Of a stretch of 64,000 nucleotides of DNA, positions 30,935-39,077 are shown one piece after another. Each line of letters starts with the position of its first letter. Position 1 is the stretch's first letter. The stretch comes from Falsiroseomonas selenitidurans (GTDB lineage: Bacteria > Pseudomonadota > Alphaproteobacteria > Acetobacterales > Acetobacteraceae), in NCBI RefSeq assembly GCF_012103215.1, contig NZ_JAAVNE010000005.1:1-64000 (forward strand). The letters run 5' to 3'. The notes under the pieces were generated by a model. That model had not been told where the DNA came from. It was given only the letters and a program-made list of their open reading frames with translations, and ran no database searches. The position numbers and the translations under genes were made by a program.

Positions 30935-31924
30935 ATGCTGATCAAGCGACCGCGCGGCTGGGAGATCCCGGACAGCCAGGCGACCCCGGAACACCTGGTG
31001 ACCAACCGCCGCGCCCTGATGGCCGCGGCCGGCGCCGGCGTGATGCTGGCGCCCACCGCCGCCCGCGCCCAGTTCTGGCGCCGCAGCGAGCCCGCCGACC
31101 CCTGGGCGCGCACCCCCGCGACCGTGCCCGACCTGCCGCCCGCCATGCGCAACACCCGCTACCCCGCCGGCCGCGACCTGTCGGCGGAGCGCGACGCCGT
31201 CACCTACAACAATTTCTACGAATTCGGCAGCGACAAGGGCATCTGGACCACCGCGCTGAAGATGCCGACCCGGCCCTGGACCGTGAAGGTCGAGGGCATG
31301 GTGGAAAGCCCCGGCGAATTCGACGTGGATGACCTGATCCGCCGCATCGGGCTGGAGGAGCGCACCTATCGCCTGCGCTGCGTCGAGGCCTGGGGCATGA
31401 CCGTGCCGTGGACCGGCTTTCAGCTCTCCAAGCTGCTCGACATCGTCAAGCCGCTGGGCTCGGCGAAATTCGTGCGCTTCGAGACGGCGCAGAAGCCGGA
31501 GGTGATGACCGGCCTGCGGCAGTCCTGGTATCCCTGGCCGCATATCGAGGGCTGCACCATCGAGGAAGCGGGCAACGAGCTGACCTTCATGCCGGTCGGC
31601 CTGTTCGGCAAGCCGCTGCCGCCGCAGAATGGCGGGCCGTTCCGCGTCGTCTTCCCGTGGAAGTACGGGTTCAAGTCCGGCAAGTCGATCGCCCGCATCA
31701 CCCTGACGGATGAGCGCCCGAAAAGCTTCTGGGAGACGTTGCAGGCCAGCGAATACGGCTTCTGGGCGAATGTGAACCCGGAGGTGCCGCATCCGCGCTG
31801 GAGCCAGGCGAGCGAGCGGCTGATCGGCAGCAACGAACGCGTGCCGACCCGGATCTTCAACGGCTATGGCGAATTCGTGGCCGGGCTTTACAGCAACCTG
31901 CAGAATGAAAGGCTCTGGGCCTGA
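30935..31924 (+). CDS. msrP: Periplasmic methionine-sulfoxide reductase catalytic subunit MsrP
   Basis: A 329-residue molybdopterin enzyme (formerly YedY) that repairs oxidised methionines in periplasmic proteins. The Tat signal NRRALMAAAGAGVMLAPTAARAQ covers residues 24-46. The molybdenum ligand is Cys149 in RLRCVEAWGM. The YNNFYEFGSDKG motif (91-102) and WPHIEGCTIEEA are typical of the family. E. coli pairs it with the haem membrane subunit MsrQ; no msrQ follows here. Instead a small membrane protein gene overlaps its stop codon by four bases. Confidence 0.95.
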   Translation: MLIKRPRGWEIPDSQATPEHLVTNRRALMAAAGAGVMLAPTAARAQFWRRSEPADPWARTPATVPDLPPAMRNTRYPAGRDLSAERDAVTYNNFYEFGSDKGIWTTALKMPTRPWTVKVEGMVESPGEFDVDDLIRRIGLEERTYRLRCVEAWGMTVPWTGFQLSKLLDIVKPLGSAKFVRFETAQKPEVMTGLRQSWYPWPHIEGCTIEEAGNELTFMPVGLFGKPLPPQNGGPFRVVFPWKYGFKSGKSIARITLTDERPKSFWETLQASEYGFWANVNPEVPHPRWSQASERLIGSNERVPTRIFNGYGEFVAGLYSNLQNERLWA

Positions 31925-32178
31925 AGCTCCTCGGCATCCTGCTGCTGGTCCTGGGGGCGGGGCTGGCCGGCTGGTTCGGCTGGATGACGCCGCTTGGCGC
32001 GGCGATCTTCGCGACCTGGCCCGAATTCCTGAACACGCTGCAGGCCGGCGTGCAGCGGCGCATCGCGCCCGAACTCTGGGACTGGGTGTTCCTGCCGCTG
32101 CTGGAATGGCCGGTCTGGGTGGTCCCTGGCGCGCTGGGGTTGCTGCTGCTCATCCTGGCACCGGGGCGCCGCCGGTAG
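31921..32178 (+). CDS. Small two-helix membrane protein, probably with a CTG start
   Basis: An 85-residue hydrophobic protein. The only ATG in frame (31984) would leave out the first membrane helix (KLLGILLLVLGAGLAGWFGW). No ATG, GTG or TTG lies between the in-frame stop at 31906 and 31984. CTG 31921 has AAAGG eight bases upstream and forms a CTGA overlap with the msrP stop, mimicking the usual ATGA coupling. The second helix is PVWVVPGALGLLLLILAP. The middle ALWDPV-like segment (here ELWDWVFLPLLEWP) recalls small conserved proteins in Acetobacteraceae, from memory. Its last 29 bases overlap the convergent kinase gene. Function unknown. Confidence 0.6.
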   Translation: MKLLGILLLVLGAGLAGWFGWMTPLGAAIFATWPEFLNTLQAGVQRRIAPELWDWVFLPLLEWPVWVVPGALGLLLLILAPGRRR

Positions 32179-33964
32179 CAGCGGGCGCCTTCCCCGGCGC
32201 CGGGGAAGGCGCGGCCTCCATCGCCGGCAGCCACAGCGCCGCGGTGGTGCCCTGGCCCGGCGTGCTGTCGATGCGCAGCGCACCGCCGGCGCGCTCGCAG
32301 AAGCCGCGCACGGAGGCAAGGCCGAGCCCGGTGCCGCCGGCGCCATCCTTCGTGGTGAAGAAGGGCTCCCCCAGCCGGGCCAGGGTGGCAGCATCCATGC
32401 CCGTGCCGGTGTCCGTCACCGCCACCACCAGGTAGCGGCCGGGGCCGGGCGCCCCCGGGGCATCCTCGGCCAGCCGGGCGGCGATGCGCACCTGGCCACC
32501 GCCCGGCATCGCGTCCCGCGCATTCACCGCCAGGTTGACCACGGCCGCCTCGAACCCTGCCCGGTCGCCGCGCGCCAGGGGCAGGTGCGCCGGCAGCGAC
32601 GCGGCCACCCGCCAGCCGCTGCCCAGCGTGCGGCTCAGCAGTTCCACCAGCGCGCGCAGCGCCTGCGGCACGTCCAGCCCCTCCGGCCCGTCCGGCGTGC
32701 CGCCGCTGGCGAAGGCGAGCATGGCGACGACCAGCCGGCGGCCGCGTTCCGCCGCATCCGCCAGCAGCCCGGCGCAGCGCTTCACCTCCGCCGGGTCATC
32801 GGCACGCTGTTCCATCAGCCGGGCGCCACTGCGCACCGCCTGCACCAGGTTCTTCACGTCATGCGCCAGCCCGGCCGCCAGCAGGCCGAGCGAGGCAACG
32901 CGGCTGGCACTGGCCAGCTTGCGCTCCGCCGCCGCCCGTTCCTCCGCCGCAAGCTGCTGTCGCCGCGCCCCGCGCTGGGCCAGGCCGGTGAGGCCCAGCA
33001 ACAGCAGGCAGGCCGCGAGGCCGCTGAGCAGCGGCGCCACCATGCGCTGGCGCCAGCTGGCCCGCAGCGCTTCCTCGTCCAGCCCGTAGAGCACCGCCAC
33101 CGGCCATTCGCCCACCTGGCGCGCCACGAAGATCCGCCGCACGCCGTCCACCGAGGACCGTTCGGCCAGGGGGGGCTGCTCCGCCGGCCGCGCCAGCGCC
33201 GCGGCGATCAGCGCCGCACGCCAGGGCTGCGGCGCGGCGCGCGCCGGGTCCGGCATGGGCGGGTGGCGGGCGAGCACGGCGCCGTCCAGCCGCAGCAGCG
33301 CCACCACGTCCCGCGGCGCCTCCGCCACCGAGGCATAGAAGCCGGAAAGCGGGTCCGGGTTGAAGGAACCGACGATCACCCCACGCGCGGCGTCGCTGTC
33401 GTTGCGCGGCGGGGCGCGCCGCGCGACGGGGAACAGCGTCCACCCCAGCGGGCGGGATTCCACCACCTGGCCGACCGCCAGGCCGCCGCCGGCGTGCAGT
33501 TCCGCCACATAGTCACGGTCCGAGAGGTCGGCCGGGCGGGCGGGGAATTCGTAGGAAGCCGCCACCACATGCCCCGTGCCATCGGCCACCAGCACGCCGC
33601 GCACCAGCGGCTGGCCGGCGGCCACCAGCTCCGTCATCAGGCCGTGCAGGCGGGCATCCTCGCGCAGATTGTCCCAGTCCCGCCCGGCGATGGCCCGCGA
33701 CAGCGCGGCCAGGATCGCCTCCTGCATCCCGAAGGCGCGCAGCGCGTGCTGGCGCAGCATCTCCACATTGCGGTCCAGGCGGACGGCGGCATCGCGCCGC
33801 ACATCGCGCCAGGACATGGCGGCGGTGCCGGCCACGCCAAATCCCGGCAGCAGCACGGCCGACAGCCACAGCAGCACGAAGCCCCGGGCCCGGCGGGCCG
33901 GGGGGCGGGCCAACGGCTGGGCCAGGGGCTGGCCGGCCCGGTCAGGCGTGATGTCGATCCGCAT
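32150..33964 (-). CDS. Membrane sensor histidine kinase with dCache-like sensor (orphan)
   Basis: A 604-residue kinase. Helix one is about residues 29-50, a periplasmic sensor spans 55-300, and helix two is about 308-330. The dimerisation/phospho-acceptor region is LGLLAAGLAHDVKNLVQAV with His368. The ATPase has NLAVNARDAMPGGG, TDTGTGMDAATLARLGEPFF and GGTGLGLASVRGF. There is no receiver and no adjacent regulator. Start ATG 33964 has AGGGG upstream. Its architecture and HALRAF motif match the kinase at 26305-28080, so the two are diverged duplicates flanking the glycosyltransferase/MsrP genes. It may respond to envelope stress; that is inference from neighbours only. Confidence 0.88.
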   Translation of the reverse strand: MRIDITPDRAGQPLAQPLARPPARRARGFVLLWLSAVLLPGFGVAGTAAMSWRDVRRDAAVRLDRNVEMLRQHALRAFGMQEAILAALSRAIAGRDWDNLREDARLHGLMTELVAAGQPLVRGVLVADGTGHVVAASYEFPARPADLSDRDYVAELHAGGGLAVGQVVESRPLGWTLFPVARRAPPRNDSDAARGVIVGSFNPDPLSGFYASVAEAPRDVVALLRLDGAVLARHPPMPDPARAAPQPWRAALIAAALARPAEQPPLAERSSVDGVRRIFVARQVGEWPVAVLYGLDEEALRASWRQRMVAPLLSGLAACLLLLGLTGLAQRGARRQQLAAEERAAAERKLASASRVASLGLLAAGLAHDVKNLVQAVRSGARLMEQRADDPAEVKRCAGLLADAAERGRRLVVAMLAFASGGTPDGPEGLDVPQALRALVELLSRTLGSGWRVAASLPAHLPLARGDRAGFEAAVVNLAVNARDAMPGGGQVRIAARLAEDAPGAPGPGRYLVVAVTDTGTGMDAATLARLGEPFFTTKDGAGGTGLGLASVRGFCERAGGALRIDSTPGQGTTAALWLPAMEAAPSPAPGKAPAATGGAPVPG

Positions 33965-34029
33965 CCAGCCCCTGGCTGACGCAATCGCGCGGCGACTTCA
34001 CTGCACAATCGCGACAGTGGCGGGTCGGA

Positions 34030-34482
34030 TCACACCGAGGGCGGGGCGCCGCGCGCCAGGGCGATGACGCGCAGCGCCTCCGGCCACAGCCCGAACCGGG
34101 CGAGGTCGTCGAGCGGCGCCCAGGCCACCGCCGTCACGTCGCCCCCGGCCCGCGCGGTGCCGGAGACCCAGGAGGCGGCATAGTCGATGATGGTGTAGTG
34201 GAAACGCGGGCCACGGCCGGGATCGCCAGGGGTGATGGCATCCACCACCGCCAGCAGGCGCAGCGGCCCCACCTCCACCCCCGCTTCCTCGGCCACCTCG
34301 CGCCTTGCGCAGGCTTCGGCGGTCTCGCCCAGGCGCTGGCCGCCGCCGGGCAGCGACCATTCGCCCTGGCGGGGCGGCCGGCCACGGCGCACCAGCAGCA
34401 CCTCCTCCCCGCGCAGCACCACGGCGCCGATGCCGACCCAGGGGCGTTCCGGGTATTCCCGCCGGTTGACCGGGGCGGTCAC
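34030..34482 (-). CDS. Nudix hydrolase
   Basis: A 150-residue protein starting at GTG 34482 (MTAPVNRREYPERPW). The longer frame runs into the repetitive 3' end of the upstream gene. The Nudix box runs from Gly47 to Val69 and fits G-x5-E-x7-REUxEExGU fully (Glu53, Arg61, Glu62, Glu65, Glu66, Gly68). The flanks (IGAVVLRGEEVLLVRRGRPP and the later WAPLDDLARFGLWPEALRVI) are like ADP-ribose pyrophosphatase/NUDT-type housecleaning enzymes. It is the last gene of the ABC/Gld-like operon, ten bases after the DUF4340 gene. Confidence 0.88.
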   Translation of the reverse strand: MTAPVNRREYPERPWVGIGAVVLRGEEVLLVRRGRPPRQGEWSLPGGGQRLGETAEACARREVAEEAGVEVGPLRLLAVVDAITPGDPGRGPRFHYTIIDYAASWVSGTARAGGDVTAVAWAPLDDLARFGLWPEALRVIALARGAPPSV

Positions 34483-34492
34483 CGCCGGCGCG

Positions 34493-35587
34493 TCATTGCG
34501 GGGCAGGGGCAGGGGCAGGGGCTTCGGGCGCGGAGGCTTCGGGCGCGGGAGTCTCAGGCCCGGGAGTCTCAGGCGCCGGCGGCGCAGCCTCCTGCCTCCG
34601 CAGGTCGGACAGGCGCGGCAGGAAGGCCTTTTCCTTCCACTGGCCAAGCTGGTAGGCCCAGCCCTGCCAGCGGGCGTTCAGCCGCGCCGCTTCCTCATCG
34701 CCTTCCGCCGCCAGCATCCCCCACAGCGTCTCACCCTCCTTGTGCAGGATGACCCGGAGGATGAGGTTGTCGGTCAGTTCGAACCGCGCGCTGCCCAGGC
34801 GTTCGCCGGGGATCTCCGCCGCGGTGCGGACGTCGAGGAAGGTCAGGAACTCGAAGGCGCGGGCCACCTCGTCCAGGCTGATCTCGTCCAGCTCCGGCGT
34901 TGCCGCCGGCTGCACCACGGCGAGCTTCGCCTCCAGCTCCGGGCCGCGGCGCAGCACCAGCGGCGGCTCCCCCACCCGGTCCACCGTGGCGCTGCGCACC
35001 CGGTCGCGCGGGATATTCGCCAGGTCGCGGTCGATCCACAAATTCGGGTCGGCATCCAGCGGCAGGCGGCCTTCCGCCAGCCAGGCCTGGGTTTCGTCCG
35101 GCCGGCGCACATAGACCGATTCCGGCACATTGCCCTGCACCCGCACGCGCCGGCGCCCGACCACCAGGGCCATGACAGGCCGGCCCTCCGCATCGAGCAC
35201 CCGCAGCAGGGAGGAGGTGGCGCCCGGCTTTTCCGGATCGTCGAGGCCGAGGCGGTCCAGCATCTCCGGGTTCGCGGTGCGCGGCTCGGTCAGCCGCAGC
35301 TCCGTCAGGCCGACCAGCAATTCGCGCACCCGTTCCGGCCGCACCGGGTAACCCGCCTTGGCCGGCAGCACCCAGGTATCGGGCGCGGCGCGGCGGACCA
35401 GCAGCGTGCCGTCATGCCGCTTCACCTCGATCGTCGCCGCCTCCGCCAGCCGCGCCGCGAGGCCGGGGAAGGCGAGGGCGGAGGCGGAGGGCGGCGGCGG
35501 GGCCGCGCGGTCCGGCGTCAGCAGGATGGCGCCCCCCACGGCCGCCGCCGCGGCGACGCCGAGGCCGATGATCGCGCGCCGCTTCAT
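34493..35587 (-). CDS. DUF4340 domain-containing protein
   Basis: A 364-residue protein with an N-terminal membrane anchor (IIGLGVAAAAAVGGAILL, about residues 6-23) and a mostly beta extracytoplasmic region, matching the DUF4340 family found next to Gld-like ABC systems. Segments PGLAARLAEAATIEVKRHDGTLLVRR and WVLPAKAGYPVRPERVRELL are characteristic. The last 30 residues are a Pro/Glu/Ala repeat (PETPGPETPAPEAS...), encoded by short GC repeats and probably disordered. It starts on an ATGA overlap with the upstream GldG-like gene. Confidence 0.85.
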   Translation of the reverse strand: MKRRAIIGLGVAAAAAVGGAILLTPDRAAPPPPSASALAFPGLAARLAEAATIEVKRHDGTLLVRRAAPDTWVLPAKAGYPVRPERVRELLVGLTELRLTEPRTANPEMLDRLGLDDPEKPGATSSLLRVLDAEGRPVMALVVGRRRVRVQGNVPESVYVRRPDETQAWLAEGRLPLDADPNLWIDRDLANIPRDRVRSATVDRVGEPPLVLRRGPELEAKLAVVQPAATPELDEISLDEVARAFEFLTFLDVRTAAEIPGERLGSARFELTDNLILRVILHKEGETLWGMLAAEGDEEAARLNARWQGWAYQLGQWKEKAFLPRLSDLRRQEAAPPAPETPGPETPAPEASAPEAPAPAPAPQ

Positions 35588-37521
35588 GCCCGCGCTCCCG
35601 CGCGTCGGCGGGCCCGGAAGACACCCAGCCCGATCGCGAACACCGTCAGCAGCAGCGGCACGGCGGCGATGTTGGCGATGCGCAGCCAGGTCTCCAGCCG
35701 CTCGATGTCGCGCCGCAGTTCAAGCTGCACCTGGCGCAGCTGCCCGCGGGTGCGGACGATCTCGGCCCGCGCCGCGTCGATCTCCGCCCGCTGCTCCGGC
35801 GTGATCACGGTGTTGGCCGCCGCGCCGCCCTGGCCCCCGCCCTGGCGCAATTCGCGCAGCCGGCGCTCCGTGGCTTCCAGCCGCTCCGTCAGCCCGCGCT
35901 CGGTCTGGCGGAACTGGGCTTCCGCGTCGCGGCGGATATCCTCCACCAGCGCGAAGGGCCGCAGCGATTCACCGCGGGAGCGCAGCGAGACCAGCGCCTC
36001 GCCGCCCGCCATGCTGTCCGCCAGGTTGATCAGGAAGGCGCCGTTGTCGCTGATCGGCGTGGCCACCTGCTGGCCGAAGAAGTCCTGGGTGCGGACCCAG
36101 AATCGGTCCTCCAGGATGTCCGAGTCATTGCCCACGACCAGATTGGCCGGGCCTTCGGTGCGGGCGCGATGCGCCGGGAAATCCGCCGGCCGCTCCGCGC
36201 CTTCCGGCACCGGCGGCGGCCCCTCGAAGGCGGAGGACAGCACGCCGCGCAGCCGGGCGACGATGACATGGGTCTGCCCATCCGGCTGGAAGGCCGCCAG
36301 CAGGCGGGTCGGGCTGGGCTCGGTGCGCACCGCGGCCGCCTCCGCCAGCATGGACCGCGTGCTGCTGGTGACCAGCGGCGTGAACTCCAGCGCTGCGCCT
36401 TCGCGGGCCCGGACCGTGCCGGCGGACGCCACCGTCACCTGCTGCAATTCGGCCGTCGCGATCTCGGACCGGTTCAGCCCTTCCTGCGGCACGTTGTACC
36501 AGGCGACGTAGTCCACCGCCTGCACCCGGTCCCGCGGGTCCGCCCGCACGCGCCAGGCGCCGCGCAGGTCCAGCACCACCTTGTCCGAGGGCGCCTCGAT
36601 CCCCCAGGCCTGGAACAGGCGGGGGAGGGAGGAGGAGGTGTCGCTGGCTGGCGGCTGGCCGGGCGAGGGGCGGGAGGCCTGGCTTTCGCTGTGCGGGTCG
36701 GTGAGCGCGATCAGCCGGCCGCCGCGCATGACGAACTGGTCGATGGCGTAGAGCATCGTCTCCGGCAGGTTCTGCGCATGCGCCACCAGCAGCACCTGCA
36801 CATCCGGCGCGATGACCTGCGCATCGGCGGCGATGTCGCGCACCGTGTAGAAGTTGCGCAGCTGGTTCATCACCACGAAGGGCTGCCCCACCCCCGGCTG
36901 GCGCATCATCATCGCCCGCGGGTCGCCGTTCAGCGGCAGGGAGGAAATCACGCCCAGCACCGGCCGCGTGGGATTCGAAAGCTCCCACACCAGCCGGGTC
37001 AGGTCGTATTCCAGGAAACGCTCGCGGTCCGGCTGGAAGAAGGGGATGGTCCGCTCGTCATCCAGCAGGTTCACGCCGGCCAGGCCGAAATAGACCTGCT
37101 CTCCGGACTGGTCCACCGGCACGCCCTGGATGCCGAGCGCCATGGCGCGGTCCTCGGTCTCGCTGAACGGCTCCGGGTCGTAGAATTCCAGCCGGACCTT
37201 GCCGCCGGAGACGGCGGCGTATTCCTCCAGCATCGCGCGCACCCGCTCGGCATAGGCGCCATACAGCGGAATCGCGGCCCCCAGGCGGCGGGAGTAGAAG
37301 ACGCGCAGCGTGATCGGGTCGGCGAGCCCCTGCAGCACCGTCCGGGTGCCGGCGCTCAGCGTGTAGAGGCGGTTTTCCGTCAGGTCGATGCGGGCGCGGG
37401 ACAGCAGCCGGTCAGCCAGCATGTTCACGCCGACGGCGAGGATCGCCGCCAGCAGCAGCGCCACAAGGGCGGAGAATCCGCGCTTGCCGCGCGGCGTGGC
37501 GAGGGTGGTGGTGGTGCCCAT
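35584..37521 (-). CDS. GldG-like extracytoplasmic component of an ABC system
   Basis: A 645-residue protein. It has an N-terminal helix (ALVALLLAAILAVGVNMLADRL, residues about 18-39) followed by RIDLTENRLYTLSAGTRTVLQGL, the opening of GldG-family (COG3225-like) proteins. A central domain contains DPEPFSETEDRAMALGIQGVPV and LIALTDPHSESQ, and residues about 570-610 are a charged coiled coil. A C-terminal helix near 618-638 ends in an Arg-rich tail. Most of the protein is periplasmic. It is preceded by a permease and an ATPase in the same operon. In Bacteroidetes the family belongs to gliding/secretion machinery; here the role is unknown. Confidence 0.85.
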   Translation of the reverse strand: MGTTTTLATPRGKRGFSALVALLLAAILAVGVNMLADRLLSRARIDLTENRLYTLSAGTRTVLQGLADPITLRVFYSRRLGAAIPLYGAYAERVRAMLEEYAAVSGGKVRLEFYDPEPFSETEDRAMALGIQGVPVDQSGEQVYFGLAGVNLLDDERTIPFFQPDRERFLEYDLTRLVWELSNPTRPVLGVISSLPLNGDPRAMMMRQPGVGQPFVVMNQLRNFYTVRDIAADAQVIAPDVQVLLVAHAQNLPETMLYAIDQFVMRGGRLIALTDPHSESQASRPSPGQPPASDTSSSLPRLFQAWGIEAPSDKVVLDLRGAWRVRADPRDRVQAVDYVAWYNVPQEGLNRSEIATAELQQVTVASAGTVRAREGAALEFTPLVTSSTRSMLAEAAAVRTEPSPTRLLAAFQPDGQTHVIVARLRGVLSSAFEGPPPVPEGAERPADFPAHRARTEGPANLVVGNDSDILEDRFWVRTQDFFGQQVATPISDNGAFLINLADSMAGGEALVSLRSRGESLRPFALVEDIRRDAEAQFRQTERGLTERLEATERRLRELRQGGGQGGAAANTVITPEQRAEIDAARAEIVRTRGQLRQVQLELRRDIERLETWLRIANIAAVPLLLTVFAIGLGVFRARRRAGARA

Positions 37522-37524
37522 GGG

Positions 37525-38259
37525 TCAGTCCGCCTTCCGCTGGTCGATCGCGATGGTGTTGGCGAACAGGAAGAAGGCCATGAAGGAGGCGAAGAAGATC
37601 ACGTCCCGCGCCGTGACCACGCCGCGGGTGAAGCCGCCGAGGCGTTCCGTGATGCTGACCGCCCGCGCGATTTCCGCCAGTTCCGGAATGCGCTGGGAGA
37701 GGAATTCCGTCACCACGGGGCTGCCGGCGGCGGTCAGGAAGAAGCAGGCCGCGACCGCCAGCACGAAGGCGATGACCTGGTTCTTGGTCATGGCGGATAT
37801 CGCCGCGCCCACCGCCAGGAAGGCGCCGGCCACCATCATGCAGCCCAGGTAGCCGGTCAGGATCACGCCATTGTCCGGATTGCCCAGCGCATTGACCGTG
37901 ATCACCAGCGGGAAGGTCAGCGCCAGCGCGATGCCGCAGAAGGCCCAGGCGGCGAGGAACTTGCCCACCACCGCCTCCCACTGCGCCAGCGGCAGGGTCA
38001 GCAGCAGCTCGATGGTGCCGAGCCGGCGTTCCTCCGCCCAGAGCCGCATGGTCAGGGCGGGGACCAGGAACAGGAACAGCCAGGGCACGAAGGTGAAGAA
38101 GGGCTGCAGATCCGCCTGGCTGCGGGTGAAGAAATTGCCCAGCGTGAAGGTCAGCGCCCCGGCCATGACCAGGAAGATGACGATGAAGACATAGGCGACC
38201 GGCGTGGCGAAATACCCCGCCAGCTCGCGCCGGAAGACCGTGACCATGCCACCCATCAC
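37525..38259 (-). CDS. ABC transporter permease (GldF/ABC-2 type)
   Basis: A 244-residue membrane protein with six helices, of the ABC-2 permease type. It opens TVFRRELAGYFATPVAYVFIVIFL, then has TLGNFFTRSQADLQPFFTFVPWLFLFLVPALTMR and WAEERRLGTIELLLTLPL, the hallmark segment of this permease group. It overlaps the ATPase gene upstream by four bases and is three bases from the GldG-like gene downstream, so the three form one complex. Exported substrate unknown. Confidence 0.9.
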   Translation of the reverse strand: MMGGMVTVFRRELAGYFATPVAYVFIVIFLVMAGALTFTLGNFFTRSQADLQPFFTFVPWLFLFLVPALTMRLWAEERRLGTIELLLTLPLAQWEAVVGKFLAAWAFCGIALALTFPLVITVNALGNPDNGVILTGYLGCMMVAGAFLAVGAAISAMTKNQVIAFVLAVAACFFLTAAGSPVVTEFLSQRIPELAEIARAVSITERLGGFTRGVVTARDVIFFASFMAFFLFANTIAIDQRKAD

Positions 38260-38996
38260 GCCGCCTCCGCCGCCGGCAGGGTCAGGGCGCGGAACACCGC
38301 GTCCATCGTCGGACCCCGCGCCGCCAATTCCGCTGGCGTCGCATCCGCCACCACCCGACCGCGGGCGATGACCACGGCGCGGGTGCAGACCGCGCCCACC
38401 TCCTCCAGGATATGGGTGGAGATGACGATGGCCTTGTCCGGCGCCATGGCGCGGATCAGGTTGCGCACCTCGTGCTTCTGGTTGGGGTCGAGGCCATCGG
38501 TCGGCTCGTCCAGCACCAGCACGGCGGGGTCGTGCAGCAGCGCCGCCGCCAGCCCGACGCGCCGCTTGAAGCCTTTCGAGAGTGTCTCCACCGGCTGCAG
38601 GCGGACGCCTTCGAGCTGGGTCAGCGCCATGGCGTGCGCCACGCGGTCACCCAGCGCGGCGCCGTGGAAGCCGCGCGCGCGGCCGCAAAACCGCAGGAAG
38701 CCCGTCACGGTCATCTCGGGGTAGGTCGGCGCGCCTTCCGGCAGGAAGCCGAGATGGCGCTTCGCCGCCACCGGGCGCTCCACCACATCCTCGCCGCAGA
38801 TGCGCGCGGTGCCGGCGGTCGGCGTCATGAAGCCGGCCAGCATGCGCATGGTGGTGGACTTGCCGGCGCCATTGGGGCCGAGGAAGCCCAGCACCTCGCC
38901 CTTGGCGACGGAGAAGGTCACGTCATCCACGGCCGTGAAGGCCCCGAAGCGTTTGGTCAGGCGCTCGATCTCGATCAGCGCGGTCAATGCCTGCAT
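38256..38996 (-). CDS. ABC transporter ATP-binding protein (Gld-like system)
   Basis: A 246-residue ATPase. Walker A is GPNGAGKST (about residues 40-48). The signature region is LSKGFKRRVGLAAALLHDP and Walker B is VLVLDEPTDGLDP, followed by the switch His in ISTHILEEV. The signature begins LSKGF rather than LSGGQ, as is common in GldA/ABC-2 exporter ATPases. It is the first gene of a five-gene operon reading leftward to the Nudix gene. The 81-base gap to recG is the likely promoter region. Confidence 0.93.
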   Translation of the reverse strand: MQALTALIEIERLTKRFGAFTAVDDVTFSVAKGEVLGFLGPNGAGKSTTMRMLAGFMTPTAGTARICGEDVVERPVAAKRHLGFLPEGAPTYPEMTVTGFLRFCGRARGFHGAALGDRVAHAMALTQLEGVRLQPVETLSKGFKRRVGLAAALLHDPAVLVLDEPTDGLDPNQKHEVRNLIRAMAPDKAIVISTHILEEVGAVCTRAVVIARGRVVADATPAELAARGPTMDAVFRALTLPAAEAA

Positions 38997-39077
38997 CCCC
39001 CCAAAGCCTGCACCTTGCGGTGAACGTCAGCGCGCCGATTAAGGAGAGGCGGGGTCGGATGCAACCCCTCCAACGGG

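Noticed and set aside
34483..34647. N-terminal extension of the Nudix protein
   Set aside because: It lies inside the repetitive 3' end of the DUF4340 gene and reads as Pro/Arg/Leu repeats.
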